DNA of 50,146 nucleotides from JBDROX01 sp043809645 (GCA_043809645.1 JBDROX010000007.1:1-50146); one strand, 5' to 3'. Counted from the stretch's first letter, positions 16,996 to 25,742 are shown. Program-made: numbers and translations. The notes: generated by a model from the letters alone, not told the origin.

Positions 16996-18324
16996 TTAAT
17001 AATCCAAAGAGAATAAACCACTTCTACCTTCAATGGTGCCGTAAAAATAGACAGTTCTTGATTCAATGTCCGTTCCAGTGTAATCCACCTCTGCATTTTC
17101 AAGAAGTGTATGCGAGAGGAAGTAGCCAGGGTTGAATCCACTTATAGAATTATTTCTTGAGATCATGAGGACACCATGTTTATCCATTGGCCAAACATCA
17201 TTGATTTCATTACTTGTTCTATTGAGAAGTGCGACTTCTCCGTTTTCATAAATATTCCAAATCTCCCACGGTGACCAGGAAATCCATTCTTTTGTATTTG
17301 GGTTGTACCTTATACGTTCTGTTGGAAGAGAGGATAGGAGCCTGAGATTTTGGCCGTCTTTTTTGAATACGAGAGTTTGAGATCTTTTCTTTGCAATCCA
17401 GATATTATCTTTTTCAAAAAGAAGTTCTTCAATTTGATTGCTTCCAGCGAAAAGAGTTACTCCAGTATTTGATGTAATAGATTTTCCATCTTTTGAAAGC
17501 GTCCAAACTTGTTCACTCGAGTCAACGTACCAGGAAGTAGAAGAAACAGGACCAAGCTCAGTAATGATCGCCTGGTCTAGACGGTACAGTATGTCTCCCT
17601 CTTGAATAAAGGCTGAACGTGATCCAGCTTTTGGACTCCACTGGAGTTTTTTAATGCCAGTTGTATTTCCAATTGTACTGGTTCGTCCATGCATTATGTC
17701 TGTTGCAGAAAATATTGAGAGAGTTGTGCTCACTCCATCCCCGCTACGAAAAAGTGCTACATGATTATATGGGGACCATTCCACTGTGACTGGCTCAGTA
17801 GATGTCGAGATCTGAACTCCTTGGTCACCAGAATTTCTGAGCTCAAAAAGCGAAAGAGTGTACCCATCTTCTTTGGTGCTTTGGGCTAGCATGTACTGGC
17901 CGTCAAATGAAAAGAGTATTTCTTTTTTATTATTATCAGATTGAAAAAAGGGAATAGGATTTGATTTTTTGAAAAGCGTTACATCTTTGATATATGTTGT
18001 TTGAATTTTTTCAATGAGAATATCTTTCTCCCATGTGTGGAAGCCGCCCAAAGAAAGAGATATATGGTATGTGCCTGGAGCTAGGTCTGTGACGCGCATA
18101 GGCATGCCATCAATAATCGCTTTATTGTTCAGCAGAGCGTAAACCTCCTCTGGTTCTACATCAATACTGAGAACACCAGTTTCACGAATAATACCACTGC
18201 GGATATCATACCGATATCCCATAGTATAGAGAATTACAAGTGGTGATATTACAAAAAAACTCACAATCAAACTAATCATGAGGGAGAGGCGGATTTTTCT
18301 ATTTAGAAATCTATTAGTTTTCAT
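16996..18324 (-). CDS. Membrane-anchored PEGA-domain protein
   Basis: 442 residues. A single helix (residues ~12-34) is followed by a PEGA domain at about 48-118 (LSIDVEPEEVYALLNNK ... LAPGTYHISLSLGGFHTWEKD), a surface-layer-associated beta domain. The rest is rich in short beta repeats such as WSPYNHVALFRSGDG and WSPKAGSRSAF, typical of a beta-propeller. The protein is therefore predicted to stand outside the membrane and bind or sense envelope components. It is divergent from murA, whose promoter lies in the 78-bp gap. Confidence 0.8.
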   Translation of the reverse strand: MKTNRFLNRKIRLSLMISLIVSFFVISPLVILYTMGYRYDIRSGIIRETGVLSIDVEPEEVYALLNNKAIIDGMPMRVTDLAPGTYHISLSLGGFHTWEKDILIEKIQTTYIKDVTLFKKSNPIPFFQSDNNKKEILFSFDGQYMLAQSTKEDGYTLSLFELRNSGDQGVQISTSTEPVTVEWSPYNHVALFRSGDGVSTTLSIFSATDIMHGRTSTIGNTTGIKKLQWSPKAGSRSAFIQEGDILYRLDQAIITELGPVSSTSWYVDSSEQVWTLSKDGKSITSNTGVTLFAGSNQIEELLFEKDNIWIAKKRSQTLVFKKDGQNLRLLSSLPTERIRYNPNTKEWISWSPWEIWNIYENGEVALLNRTSNEINDVWPMDKHGVLMISRNNSISGFNPGYFLSHTLLENAEVDYTGTDIESRTVYFYGTIEGRSGLFSLDY

Positions 18325-18345
18325 CCATTCACATTATGAGATAAT

Positions 18346-18374
18346 TTGCATTTTTTCGCTGAGACTAGTATAAT
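18346..18374 (+). promoter_or_regulatory. murA promoter
   Basis: TATAAT (18369-18374) is a perfect -10, 17 nt after TTGCAT (18346-18351). The start site would be near 18381, about 22 nt before ATG 18403. Confidence 0.55.
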
Positions 18375-18402
18375 CATAGCGAATTTTAGCAAAAAAAACA
18401 AC

Positions 18403-19710
18403 ATGTCTACATTTTTTATTAAAGGTGGAAAGAAGCTTAAAGGAGAAATTCCTGTTAGTGCAGGCAAAAATGCACCGGTTGCACTTCTTTGTGCTGCGCT
18501 ACTTATCAAGGGTCAGATTACGCTGAAGAACATGACACGTGGCCAGGAAGTACAGAGGGTTCTGGAGATTTTAGAAAGCATCGGTGTTCAGATTGGCTGG
18601 AACAGTGAGACAGAACTTATACTAGAAGTGCCCGACACATTGAATATCAAGAATATTGATCGTCATGCATGTGAAGTAACTAGGATATCTATTCTTCTCT
18701 TTGGAGCTCTTGCTGCGAGGGAAAAGAAATTTAAAATCTATAAGGCTGGTGGATGCAAGCTTGGAAACAGAACTGTTCGGCCCCACACGCTCGCACTCGA
18801 GAAACTCGGTGTGCATGTAGACTCACATGATGATTATTATGAAGTACAGACGAAAAAATTGAAGGGAGCAAAAGTTGTTATGTACGAAGCAGGAGATACT
18901 CCAACAGAGAATATTATTATTGCAGCTGCACTTGCGGAAGGGGAGACGGTTATCAAGTTCGCATCTGCAAACTATATGGTTCAGCAGGTTTGTTATTTTT
19001 TGGAAGCAGCAGGCGCTAAGATCGAAGGCATCGGAAATACAACACTCAAAATAATTGGTGTGAAGTCTTTGAAAACTAACGTTGAATATGCTGTTAGCCC
19101 TGATCCTGTTGATGCTATGGCATGGATCGCTCTTGGTATTACCACGAAGTCCCCTCTCAATATTATTGGTTGTCCTATTGATTTTCTCGAACTTGAGTTG
19201 GAAAAACTATCTGTCATGGGTCAGAAATTTCAGTTAAAAAATGATCGATTTGCTGAAAATGGAAAAACACCACTTGTCGACATTGAAATTATTCCATCAG
19301 ATCTTGTTGCTTTACCTGATAAGCTTGCCCCACAACCATTTCCTGGAATAAACATTGATAATGTTCCACTTTTTATTCCAATTCTTACACAGGCAGAGGG
19401 GAGAACTCTTGTTCACGATTGGATTTATGAAAATCGTGCAATTTATTATCTTGAATTTCAGAAATTAGGCGCAAATGTGTTGCTCCTCGATCCTCATCGT
19501 GTTATGATTGAAGGGTCAACAAAGCTCAAAGCAAATGAGGTTATTTGTCCTCCAGCAATACGACCTGGTATGGCACTTCTCATTGCTATGATTGCTGCAG
19601 AGGGGGAATCAATCCTCAGAAATACATATCCAATAGAACGTGCCTATGATGGGCTCCTCGAAAGACTCCATGGTGTTGGTGCTGATATTCGACGTGGAGA
19701 AGAATCATAA
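18403..19710 (+). CDS. murA: UDP-N-acetylglucosamine 1-carboxyvinyltransferase
   Basis: 435 residues from ATG 18403; the in-frame ATG 18346 coincides with the promoter and adds residues with no family match. MurA transfers enolpyruvate from PEP to UDP-GlcNAc, the first committed peptidoglycan step. The K22-N23 pair (AGKNA) and the fosfomycin-target cysteine in GGC118KLGNR are present, so the enzyme is of the Cys type. C-terminal RPGMALLIAMIAAEG is also typical. The C-terminal protease gene follows by 14 nt. Confidence 0.93.
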   Translation: MSTFFIKGGKKLKGEIPVSAGKNAPVALLCAALLIKGQITLKNMTRGQEVQRVLEILESIGVQIGWNSETELILEVPDTLNIKNIDRHACEVTRISILLFGALAAREKKFKIYKAGGCKLGNRTVRPHTLALEKLGVHVDSHDDYYEVQTKKLKGAKVVMYEAGDTPTENIIIAAALAEGETVIKFASANYMVQQVCYFLEAAGAKIEGIGNTTLKIIGVKSLKTNVEYAVSPDPVDAMAWIALGITTKSPLNIIGCPIDFLELELEKLSVMGQKFQLKNDRFAENGKTPLVDIEIIPSDLVALPDKLAPQPFPGINIDNVPLFIPILTQAEGRTLVHDWIYENRAIYYLEFQKLGANVLLLDPHRVMIEGSTKLKANEVICPPAIRPGMALLIAMIAAEGESILRNTYPIERAYDGLLERLHGVGADIRRGEES

Positions 19711-19724
19711 TCAAACAATTTTTT

Positions 19725-20981
19725 ATGAAAAGTGAAAATCAAGTTAGACATAGGATATTTATTGCAATAGGAATACTCGTTATCTTTTCTATTGGATATG
19801 TTGCAGGCATGACAATGAGTATGAAAGAGTTTGTCACAGATTCAGATAGCGGAGAAGTAGAAATTAGTAAAGTAGTAAATTTATACTCTAAAACACGTTC
19901 TTCGGAAGTAGAATTCGATCAATTTTGGAAAGTGTGGGATAAGATTAAGGATCAGCATGTCGCACAGCCAGTCAATGATGTAGATCTTTTTTATGGAGCT
20001 ATCTCTGGGCTTGTAAAAGGTCTTGATGATCCATACTCAATATTCTTCCCACCAAGAGAAGCAAAGGATTTTGCCGATGATCTTTCTGGTGAATTCGAAG
20101 GTATAGGAGCCGAGATTGGGATTAGGGATGATCAACTCATCATCATATCTCCACTCCCAAAGTCACCTGCAGAAAAATCTGGGCTAGAGCCAGGAGATAA
20201 GATTTTTGCTGTAGATGGAGAGCAGACACATGACATGACTCTCGATGAGGCAGTTTCCAAAATTCGTGGCAAGAAAGACACAGAAGTGATTCTCACTATC
20301 TCACAGGATGGATATACGACAGTAAAAGATGTTATTATCGTTCGGGGAACTATTAATATTCCGACAGTACTGTGGGAAGACAAGGGTGATGGTATCAAAT
20401 ATTTGAGAGTGAGTTATTTTAATGAGACAACCTGGTCAGAATTTGATAAGGCTGTAAAAGAAATTCTTGAATCGTCACCAAAGGGTATCGTACTTGATAT
20501 GAGAAGAAATCCAGGTGGATTTTTGGAAACATCAATAATCGTAGCCAGTGAGTGGATTGATTCTGGGGTTGTTGTGAAAGAGAAGTACAGCGATGGGAAG
20601 GAAAAAGAATACCGAACTCGTGGTACGCATAGGCTCTCTGGAATACCGACCGTAGTTCTAGTAGACGAAGGGACTGCTTCTGGGGCAGAGATAGTCGCTG
20701 GTGCGCTTCAAGATTATAGCATTGCAAAGCTTGTTGGTATTAAGACATTTGGGAAAGGTTCAGTGCAGGATTTTGACGTCTTTGAAGATGGAAGTGCTCT
20801 CAAACTTACCATTGCAAAATGGTTCACTCCAAATGACAGACAGATTGATGGGGAAGGTATTATGCCAGATGTTATTGTAGAAGAAATGTTTTCTCAAAAT
20901 GGAGAAGGTGAGAACGCTATTTTTGAAGACAAGGGAATTGAAAAGGCGATTGAATTGTTGAAACTAGAAATTGGAAAATAG
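19725..20981 (+). CDS. S41 C-terminal processing peptidase
   Basis: 418 residues. An N-terminal helix (10-30) anchors the protein outside the cytoplasm. A PDZ domain covers about 118-205 (FEGIGAEIGIRDDQL ... SGLEPGDKIFAVDG) and the protease core has the catalytic dyad Ser319 (EGTASGAEI) and Lys344 (TFGKGSVQ). CtpA-type enzymes trim C-termini of envelope proteins. Its place after murA suggests wall-related processing. No key residue is missing. Confidence 0.92.
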   Translation: MKSENQVRHRIFIAIGILVIFSIGYVAGMTMSMKEFVTDSDSGEVEISKVVNLYSKTRSSEVEFDQFWKVWDKIKDQHVAQPVNDVDLFYGAISGLVKGLDDPYSIFFPPREAKDFADDLSGEFEGIGAEIGIRDDQLIIISPLPKSPAEKSGLEPGDKIFAVDGEQTHDMTLDEAVSKIRGKKDTEVILTISQDGYTTVKDVIIVRGTINIPTVLWEDKGDGIKYLRVSYFNETTWSEFDKAVKEILESSPKGIVLDMRRNPGGFLETSIIVASEWIDSGVVVKEKYSDGKEKEYRTRGTHRLSGIPTVVLVDEGTASGAEIVAGALQDYSIAKLVGIKTFGKGSVQDFDVFEDGSALKLTIAKWFTPNDRQIDGEGIMPDVIVEEMFSQNGEGENAIFEDKGIEKAIELLKLEIGK

Positions 20982-21014
20982 AAATTGGGGGATATGAATA
21001 ATTGATATTGTCAT

Positions 21015-21365
21015 ATGATTGAACTGATTGGAAAAGTGGTTCATGGAAAGGGGGTTGGAAAAAAGCTTGGTTTTCCTACTGTGAATATCCATGTAGACTT
21101 AAGCAGGTTGGACTTGAAAAAAGGAGTTTACGCGGCAGAAATAAATTTAGAAAATAAAAAGTATAAAGCAGCAGCTGTTGTTTTTGAAAAAAATAAATCT
21201 GTTGAGTTGTTTATATTTGAATATAAAGGTTCGGATATATATGGGGAAAAGGTAGTGGTGGAAGTATTTCAGAAAGTAAGTGATGTAAAGAGGTGTGAGT
21301 CAGAGGAAGAATTAAAAAAGAAAATTGAAAGCGATATTAAACTTATAAAAAGAATTTTTAGATAA
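21015..21365 (+). CDS. Stand-alone riboflavin kinase
   Basis: 116 residues covering only the kinase domain that forms the C-terminal half of bifunctional RibF; the FAD synthetase half is absent. LGFPTVNI (18-25), GVYAAEI (37-43) and DIYGEKVVVEVF (74-85) match riboflavin kinase, as does the ending SEEELKKKIESDI. It phosphorylates riboflavin to FMN. It is followed after 11 nt by riboflavin synthase and then lumazine synthase, and a second broken copy of its C-terminus lies at 22450. Confidence 0.8.
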   Translation: MIELIGKVVHGKGVGKKLGFPTVNIHVDLSRLDLKKGVYAAEINLENKKYKAAAVVFEKNKSVELFIFEYKGSDIYGEKVVVEVFQKVSDVKRCESEEELKKKIESDIKLIKRIFR

Positions 21366-21376
21366 ATTAAGATAGT

Positions 21377-21967
21377 GTGTTTACCGGTATTGTAAAATCA
21401 ATAGGTATTATAAAAGAAATAAAGCCAAAAGGAGATGGCTATTTTTTTTCTATTGGAACTAGTCTGCTTGAGTATGTTGCTATTGGCTCGAGCCTTGCCG
21501 TGGGTGGTGTCTGTCTGACTGTCTGTGAAAAAGAGGGGGATGTTATAAAATTTGAAATAATGCCGGAGACTCTGCGAAAGACAATACTTGAATCAAAAAA
21601 AGAAGGTGATAGTGTGAATATTGAGCCATCTCTTAAAATAGGCGACGAGGTGGGTGGTCACTTTGTCTACGGGCATGTCGATGGAGTTGGCAAAGTTTTG
21701 GAAATTGCAAAAGATGGAGATGGTGTGCTGGTTTCTATTGAGCCACCAAAAAATCTTATGAAATATATTGCCCCTCAAGGGTCTATTGCTGTTGATGGTG
21801 TAAGTTTAACTATTGCGCAAGTGAATAAGGATAGCTTTATGGTTTCTCTTGTTTCGTATACGCTTGTGAATACCACACTTGGAAAGCTTGAAGTTGGTGG
21901 CGGCGTAAATATTGAGACAGATATGCTTGCAAAATATTTAGAAAGAATTAAAAATTATGAATTATAA
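21377..21967 (+). CDS. ribE: Riboflavin synthase alpha chain
   Basis: 196 residues starting with GTG 21377 (M-F-T-G-I-V, the invariant family start). Two tandem lumazine-binding repeats are visible: GSSLAVGGVCLTV near residue 36 and GSIAVDGVSLTI near residue 134. The enzyme dismutates two 6,7-dimethyl-8-ribityllumazine molecules into riboflavin and its precursor. It lies between riboflavin kinase and RibH, 3 nt before RibH. No RibA/B/D genes are in the window. Confidence 0.93.
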   Translation: MFTGIVKSIGIIKEIKPKGDGYFFSIGTSLLEYVAIGSSLAVGGVCLTVCEKEGDVIKFEIMPETLRKTILESKKEGDSVNIEPSLKIGDEVGGHFVYGHVDGVGKVLEIAKDGDGVLVSIEPPKNLMKYIAPQGSIAVDGVSLTIAQVNKDSFMVSLVSYTLVNTTLGKLEVGGGVNIETDMLAKYLERIKNYEL

Positions 21968-21970
21968 ATT

Positions 21971-22444
21971 ATGCAAAAAAAAATAAGCACCTCACAGCTT
22001 AATGGATCAAAACTCAGGATTGGTATTGCAGTGAGTCGGTGGAATGGTGAGATAACAGACGCATTGCTTAAAAGTTGCAAGCAGGGACTCATTGATTCAA
22101 AAGTTGTGGAGGAAAATATAAAGGTAATAAGTGTTCCGGGAGCTTTTGAACTTCCTTTTTCAGCCACGGAGTTAATTAAAAAACACAACGTTAATAGTGT
22201 TGTGTGTCTTGGTTGCCTTATAAAAGGGGAAACTATGCATTTTGAATATATAGCCGAGGCGGTAAGTCAGGGGATTATGCGTGTTAATACAACAGGTGAT
22301 GTTCCAGTTATTTTTGGGGTTTTGACATGTTCAAATCAAGGTCAAGCAGTCGAACGCTCAAGTGGAGAAAATAATCATGGATATGTGTGGGGGCAGACTG
22401 CTGTCGAGATGGCGTTGTTTTGCAAACTATCTGATAAGGTCTAA
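21971..22444 (+). CDS. ribH: 6,7-dimethyl-8-ribityllumazine synthase
   Basis: 157 residues, the normal length. Conserved features are SRWNGEITDALL (substrate aromatic W), VPGAFELP, and the active-site histidine in KGETMHFEYI (about residue 88). It supplies the substrate of RibE. RibE and RibH are adjacent, as expected for enzymes that can form one complex. Confidence 0.94.
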   Translation: MQKKISTSQLNGSKLRIGIAVSRWNGEITDALLKSCKQGLIDSKVVEENIKVISVPGAFELPFSATELIKKHNVNSVVCLGCLIKGETMHFEYIAEAVSQGIMRVNTTGDVPVIFGVLTCSNQGQAVERSSGENNHGYVWGQTAVEMALFCKLSDKV

Positions 22445-22449
22445 TTTTG

Positions 22450-22593
22450 ATGCCCCTATTTCTATCATTTCATTGTAAGCTTCAAATAATTCATCTTGAA
22501 AAGGTGAGTGAGATAGAGTGGTATGAATCAGAGGAAGATTTAAAGAAAAAAATTGAGAGTGATTTAATACTTGTAAGGAAAGTATTAGAATAA
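22450..22593 (+). pseudogene. Remnant of a second riboflavin kinase C-terminus
   Basis: This 47-codon ORF starts 5 nt after ribH. Its last ~35 residues (VSEIEWYESEEDLKKKIESD, then LILVRKVLE) align with the end of the kinase at 21015 (VSDVKRCESEEELKKKIESD, then IKLIKRIFR); similarity may extend back to about 22468. The catalytic part is missing, so it cannot be an enzyme. It looks like the tail of a duplicated or replaced riboflavin kinase gene, diverged from the intact copy. Confidence 0.65.
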
Positions 22594-22605
22594 TTATAAT
22601 TTTAT

Positions 22606-22947
22606 ATGCCAGAAAAAAGAGTACCATGTCCGGAAGACATAAAAGGTGAAGTGCCACCTGTTAAGGTGGATACCACTGAACCAAGACCACCCCAGGTACC
22701 AGAAAGACGTGATGCTGGTAGTGAGAAGAGTGGTTTCTTCTTCACCTGTCATGGAAGGTGTGGGTGTTGAGGTTGGGGTAAAAAACCAGAACTTGAACGT
22801 CCTGAATTTTTTGCTAATAAACTTTTTCATGCAGGAGAAAAAATATTAGGGACTATCTTCGTACAAAGCATTGAAAGCTTTTCTTTAGTCGCTGGATTTT
22901 CTATTTCAGCGCTATTTTTGGAATTAATTTATCGTTGGTTTCTATGA
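22606..22947 (+). pseudogene. Small ORF interrupted by in-frame UGA; membrane-like tail
   Basis: ATG 22606 opens 54 codons ending FFFTCHGRCGC and then TGA at 22768-22770. The same frame continues for 58 codons (GWGKKPELERPEFFANKLFH, then a hydrophobic helix LVAGFSISALFLELIYRWFL) to TGA 22945. Codon choice after the stop looks coding. The simplest reading is a nonsense mutation (TGG to TGA would restore CGCWGWG); UGA recoding is possible but other genes here end in TGA normally. The protein is unrecognised: a proline-rich acidic start, a small Cys cluster and one C-terminal helix. Confidence 0.45.
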
Positions 22948-23099
22948 AAGACTGCCACTCCTCTATAATGAAGCGGTGTAAAAGATTTATCAAATGGATA
23001 TGCCTTGCCTATTTATAAATCAACTTCTATATTTTTTGGCTGAAATCGCGTAATTTTTTTCAAAGGATGTGTAAACACAAGTTAGGCTGATTACACATA
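22948..23099. other. Intergenic, no gene seen
   Basis: About 150 AT-rich bases between the interrupted ORF and the convergent gene at 23100. I see no ORF, stem-loop with T tract or tRNA here. Confidence 0.6.
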
Positions 23100-23585
23100 T
23101 TACACCTTTGCAAAAAGAATCATATAGTTACTTCCAAATTTCTTTGCGCATCCAGGGCAATATGCATAATGTACATAGTAATCTTTTGCCTTTTTTCCCT
23201 TATCTTTCAAATATTTATCCATTTCTTTTATAAATTTTGGAATCTCATTATATTTACCATCAAAAACTTTTCCTTCGAATACTCCAGAAATTATTGTATT
23301 GTTTGCTTTTGGAACGTCCTTTGTGACAGAAAGAAAAATCTCTGATTTAAACGCACTTGGGTCGTGGAATAACACAAGCACATCTGCCATATCTTCCTTG
23401 AGTGCTTTTGCATTCTTGGCAAGTTTCATCATTTTTTCCATTCTTTTTCCAATCATTGGTGGAAATGGCATATGGAAAAGTGTCGGAATGGTTTCTTTTA
23501 TAAATTTTTTGTTATCCCAAGTATAAATTTTTTCATCCCACTTTTCTGGAATAAAATCAGGGCAACATTCATCATTATTTGACAT
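23100..23585 (-). CDS. Conserved CCPxFxPxxWD / CPxCAKKxG protein
   Basis: 161 residues. The N-terminus ECCPDFIPEKWD and C-terminus YCPGCAKKFGSNYMILF define a widespread small family that databases often label 'hydrolase' (recalled); the experimental function is unknown to me. The paired cysteines at both ends could bind a metal. The middle contains FHMPFPPMIGKRM and SVTKDVP. It stands alone on the minus strand next to the decayed gene at 23613. Confidence 0.7.
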   Translation of the reverse strand: MSNNDECCPDFIPEKWDEKIYTWDNKKFIKETIPTLFHMPFPPMIGKRMEKMMKLAKNAKALKEDMADVLVLFHDPSAFKSEIFLSVTKDVPKANNTIISGVFEGKVFDGKYNEIPKFIKEMDKYLKDKGKKAKDYYVHYAYCPGCAKKFGSNYMILFAKV

Positions 23586-23612
23586 AGCTTTTTCTAAATA
23601 AACTCATATTAA

Positions 23613-24230
23613 TCATGTAATAGAATTTTTTGCACAAAAATGTTCCACAACACTTTTTGTATTATTCTTTTTCCAATCATCACTGTCTTCAAAATATCCA
23701 GCTCTATCATGGTCCCACAGGACATCGAGAATTTTTCCACTTTCTGTTGTGAAAAATCTGTGAGTAACAAATTTTTTGGCCATAGGTGTCACAGAACCCC
23801 TGATTCCAAGTTCTTTTGACAGTCTTTGGATAAGAACCGATGTATCGAGGCAGCTTGGACCTGCTTCTTTTCCAATAAAATTTGAAAGAGTTTCTCCACT
23901 GCTTCGCAATAGTCTCTTTCCAACTGTCAAATTTCCTTTCCAATCTCCTTGTTCTCTAAGTACCCAAAAACCAATTGCCAATAAATTTAAATCTTCTTCG
24001 TCTAATTCCTTTTCGATTATTTCGTAAAAAATATCACTTTCCTTTATGTGGGTATAGGCATCACTCATGTACGCGTGTAGCGTATCGACATCCCTTTGTG
24101 CGATGGCATCCTTAATTTGATTGATTTGCTTAATCCATCCCTCAATACGTTCTGTGTCTTTTTAAGATTCAAGGATGGTATATTCTTTGTTATTTCTTAG
24201 GTGTGGTGTCTCGCCAAAAAGTTTTCTCAT
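23613..24230 (-). pseudogene. Transglutaminase-like protein gene broken by in-frame TAA
   Basis: ATG 24230 opens a frame (MRKLFGETPHLRNNKEYTIL) that meets TAA at 24164-24162 after 22 codons and then continues, coding-like, through ERIEGWIKQINQIKDAIAQ to the 151-residue ORF starting at ATG 24068. That part has SCLDTSVLIQRLSKELG, THRFF and ILDVLW, the Cys-His-Asp spacing of transglutaminase/papain-like proteins. No ATG, GTG or TTG lies between the TAA and the next ATG in frame. It may be a pseudogene or be translated from 24068 as a shortened protein. Confidence 0.6.
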
Positions 24231-24249
24231 ATCTCAGTAGTTATTATTG

Positions 24250-25098
24250 CTAGACACGCTCAATCCAATGCGAATCTACATCCACTTCAAGTTGGAGGAA
24301 TATTTTTTTATTGAGTGCTTGCTCGAGTTCTTTTCTTGCCATCAGGCCAATTTCTTTAATTTTAGCTCCACCCTTTCCAATGATCATTTTCTTATACCGT
24401 TCTTCATTTGTGAGAATTCTTGCTTCTATGACGTAGAGATCTGGCTTGTCTTCGATTTTGTCGACCTCTACTGCTATTGAATAAGGAACTTCTTTGTCAA
24501 AAATAGAATAAATTTTTTCTCGTATCACTTCTGCAATCCAAAAATCATCTGTGAGATTTGTAAGTTGATTATCTGTATAAAGTTCACTGCCTTCTGGAAG
24601 AAGTTCAATCACTTTTTCTTTGAGGGGTGCTATGTGTCTATTTTTTAATGCCGAGAGTCGAAATATTGCCTCAAAATCCTCTGACCATGCCTCATATGCA
24701 TCCTGATGCTTTCTTTTGTCTTCTCTGAGGTCACTTTTATTGATAACAAGAATTTTTGGAATATCAAGGTGTCTGATCATCCCGTAGACTGCACGCTCTT
24801 CGTCTCCTATCTCTCGGGTTGGGTCAACGACGTAGACGATGAGATCAATATCTTTGATTGCCTCCCGAGCTTTTCCAGTTAATTTGGCTGTAAGAGGATT
24901 CTTTCTGTCTTTAAAAATACCTGGGGTATCAACAAAAACTGCTTGTCCTTCTGGGGTATTCAAAACTCCATGGATGATATGGCGCGTCATCTGTGCACGA
25001 AAAGACGTTGCGGCAATTTTCGTGCCAACGAGTGTGTTTAGAAGTGTAGATTTTCCCACATTAGATCGTCCTACGAGGACAACAAATCCTGATTTCAT
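24250..25098 (-). CDS. era: GTPase Era
   Basis: 282 residues. G1 GRSNVGKST (10-18), G3 DTPG (57-60), G4 NKSD (120-123) and G5 SAL (149-151) are intact, and the KH domain has GKGG (241-244). Era binds the 16S rRNA 3' end and acts in 30S maturation. The gene is divergent from rplI with a 57-bp gap. Confidence 0.95.
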   Translation of the reverse strand: MKSGFVVLVGRSNVGKSTLLNTLVGTKIAATSFRAQMTRHIIHGVLNTPEGQAVFVDTPGIFKDRKNPLTAKLTGKAREAIKDIDLIVYVVDPTREIGDEERAVYGMIRHLDIPKILVINKSDLREDKRKHQDAYEAWSEDFEAIFRLSALKNRHIAPLKEKVIELLPEGSELYTDNQLTNLTDDFWIAEVIREKIYSIFDKEVPYSIAVEVDKIEDKPDLYVIEARILTNEERYKKMIIGKGGAKIKEIGLMARKELEQALNKKIFLQLEVDVDSHWIERV

Positions 25099-25155
25099 AT
25101 ACCTATACTACCAGCTCCTTGCCTTATTTTCAAGGCTTTGTTATTATAAACATAT

Positions 25156-25596
25156 ATGAAAGTCATCCTTCAGAAAGATGTGCCTGGAACAGGCAAAAAA
25201 GGAGATATCAAGGATGTGGCCGACGGGTACGCACGTAATTTTTTATTCAAAAAGAAATTGGCAGTTCGGGCAACCGCTTCCAGAGTAATTGATCAGGAAA
25301 GGAAGATAAAGAGTAGCACAAAGCAAGAAGAAAAGTCGCTTAATCAAGCACAAAAAATAGCTCAAAAGCTTGATGGGAGAGAAATAGAGGTAACTGTCAA
25401 AGTAAATGACGAGGGACGGCTCTACGCTGCTCTGGGTGCAAAAGATATTGCAAAAGAAATTAAAAAGCAGATGAAAATTATCGTAGAGCCAGATAGAATA
25501 AAACCAGAATTTCCTATAAAAGAGACAGGGGAACACCGGGTGACAGTCCACATCGGACATGGTATCGAAGCAGATATTACCATCATTGTCGCCTAA
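25156..25596 (+). CDS. rplI: 50S ribosomal protein L9
   Basis: 146 residues with the classic N-terminal signature MKVILQKDVPGTGKKGDIKD...GYARNFL and the central charged helix before the C-terminal domain (residues ~75-146). L9 is absent from some CPR lineages, so its presence is useful for placement. A strong terminator follows directly. Confidence 0.95.
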   Translation: MKVILQKDVPGTGKKGDIKDVADGYARNFLFKKKLAVRATASRVIDQERKIKSSTKQEEKSLNQAQKIAQKLDGREIEVTVKVNDEGRLYAALGAKDIAKEIKKQMKIIVEPDRIKPEFPIKETGEHRVTVHIGHGIEADITIIVA

Positions 25597-25599
25597 CAG

Positions 25600-25625
25600 A
25601 ACTCTCCACCTTCGGAGAGTTTTTT
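25600..25625 (+). terminator. Terminator of rplI
   Basis: AACTCTCC (25600-25607) pairs with GGAGAGTT (25614-25621) around a 6-nt loop, followed by T residues to 25625. Confidence 0.9.
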
Positions 25626-25665
25626 AATAGTTTCTGAGTGTGATATACTATTGCAAATACTGTAC

Positions 25666-25718
25666 ACTAGTCTGTATTCCTGGTGCGAAGTTTCTTCGCA
25701 CCAGGAATACAGACTAGT
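25666..25718. repeat. Perfect 25-bp inverted repeat with 3-nt loop upstream of pyrG
   Basis: The arms 25666-25690 and 25694-25718 are exact reverse complements (ACTAGTCTGTATTCC...GCGAAG) separated by TTT. The hairpin ends 24 nt before ATG 25743 of pyrG and would lie in its leader; a T8 run follows before the start codon. Sequence outside the arms does not pair. Functions could include attenuation of pyrG or a palindromic mobile element; a fold-back assembly artefact must be excluded. Confidence 0.9.
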
Positions 25719-25742
25719 ACGTTGGTATTAATTTTTTTTATT

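Noticed and set aside
22427..22657. Minus-strand ORF ending in a protein-like 24-residue stretch (DELFEAYNEMIEIGASKLDL)
   Set aside because: The plus strand of the same bases aligns with the riboflavin kinase C-terminus, so the minus frame is probably a shadow.
22768..22770. UGA read as glycine genome-wide (code 25)
   Set aside because: cca and the PAS protein gene end at TGA in the expected place, and conserved proteins are full length in code 11 without internal TGA.
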